Below are positions 12,634-13,236 of a DNA stretch of 13,236 bases, piece by piece; the first letter of the stretch is position 1, and every line of letters starts with the position of its first letter. This DNA comes from Pseudomonadota bacterium (GTDB lineage: Bacteria > Desulfobacterota > Desulfobacteria > Desulfobacterales > RPRI01). The position numbers and the translations under genes are program-made. Below the pieces are notes generated by a model. It was given only the letters and a program-made list of their open reading frames with translations. It was not told the origin of the DNA and did no database searches. Location: contig JAHJRK010000350.1 of the NCBI GenBank assembly GCA_018830925.1, positions 1-13,236 on the forward strand. Direction: 5' to 3'.

Positions 12634-13235
12634 ACCCCCTTTTTTTTCAGGCTATCAAAGACTTCAAGGGCTCTTTTTTTCGTAGCCTCGATTGACCCGC
12701 TGTTATCGATTATGATTGTGGAGAACTCTTTCTTTTTGTCAATCGGCATCTGGGAGCGTACTTTTAAAAGAGCTTCTTCTTCTGTAATTCCATCTCTTTC
12801 TATCAGTCTTTCTATCTGTATCCATTCTGGCGTATAAACCAGAATCAAATCTTCCAGACCTTTGTCCATTTTGGCCTCTATAAGAAGCGGCACATCAAGG
12901 ATTACAATTGAGTCAGGAGATTCTTTTCCGATCTCTTCAATAAGTTCCGCCACCTTTTGAATTACATAAGGATGTACTATTTTGTTCAGGATCTCTTTTT
13001 TTGAGGAATCTCTGAATATGATATCGCCAAGGTATGTCCTGTTGATTTCACCATCAGGAAGGAGGACCTCTTTCCCGAATATCCTGACAATTTCTTGCCA
13101 TGCCGGAAGGTTTTTTTTAACAGCATCACGGGCAATGGCGTCCGCATCTATTATGATTGCGCCCGCTTCCCTTAAAATAGAGGATACGGTGCTTTTGCCT
13201 GTGGCAATTCCACCTGTAAGACCGGCTATTATCAA
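12630..13235 (-). CDS. coaE: Dephospho-CoA kinase, start at or beyond window edge
   Basis: CoaE performs the last step of coenzyme A synthesis: it phosphorylates the 3'-hydroxyl of dephospho-CoA with ATP in the cytoplasm. The P-loop GLTGGIATGKST is at the very N-terminus. DADAIARDAV follows, with VHPYV and the ILDVPLLIEA motif of the CoA-binding lid region. The visible part is 201 residues, near the full family length. The first visible codon is a TTG at the window edge; since family members begin M-x-IIGLTGG or similar, the true start is probably just outside. Its 3' end overlaps the convergent PAP2 gene by 3 nt. Confidence 0.93.
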   Translation of the reverse strand: MIIAGLTGGIATGKSTVSSILREAGAIIIDADAIARDAVKKNLPAWQEIVRIFGKEVLLPDGEINRTYLGDIIFRDSSKKEILNKIVHPYVIQKVAELIEEIGKESPDSIVILDVPLLIEAKMDKGLEDLILVYTPEWIQIERLIERDGITEEEALLKVRSQMPIDKKKEFSTIIIDNSGSIEATKKRALEVFDSLKKKGV

Positions 13236-13236
13236 A

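Overview
The window looks like the chromosome of a Gram-negative bacterium. It carries lipopolysaccharide core genes (waaA and waaF), a lipid-phosphatase-like lipoprotein gene, coaE and a yqeY-type gene. The character of these proteins suggests Desulfobacterota or a relative, but that is an inference from memory of the families. The ordinary housekeeping genes lie at the two ends (about 1-2930 and 11700-13236). The roughly 8.5 kb between them is accessory DNA.

Left flank (1-2934): a yqeY-like gene that seems to lack its usual N-terminus, then a convergent waaA-waaF pair on the minus strand. waaF is cut short at its 3' end, and its stop codon lies in a small repeat relic. A large hairpin lies just upstream of waaA.

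Centre (about 3000-10550): I read this as two decayed integron platforms lying head to tail, both with cassettes pointing left (minus strand). Platform 1 has a 5'-terminal fragment of an integron integrase gene (intI, plus strand, 6228), an attI-type crossover core at 6085-6091, and three leftward cassettes: a DUF6602-like protein, a secreted trypsin-like protease, and a nitrilase. They are separated by recognisable attC sites with paired arms and unpaired (extrahelical) bases. Platform 2 repeats the same 146-bp attI/intI-start region at 10307-10452 (about 79% identical, no gaps). It has its own leftward cassettes: a small membrane protein, a short cassette with a 42-codon Cys-rich ORF, and a SAM-dependent methyltransferase. 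The attC after the membrane-protein gene is split by a complete-looking group IIC intron with its reverse transcriptase/maturase. The intron lies antisense to the cassettes, as IIC-attC introns are known to do. Both intI copies are broken, so the arrays could move only with an integrase supplied in trans.

Right flank (10450-13236): a stretch rich in repeats (a possible 180-bp MITE and a split direct repeat), a BrnT-type toxin with its antitoxin, a PAP2-type lipoprotein gene broken by a frameshift, and coaE running off the window edge. No rRNA, tRNA or CRISPR array was seen.
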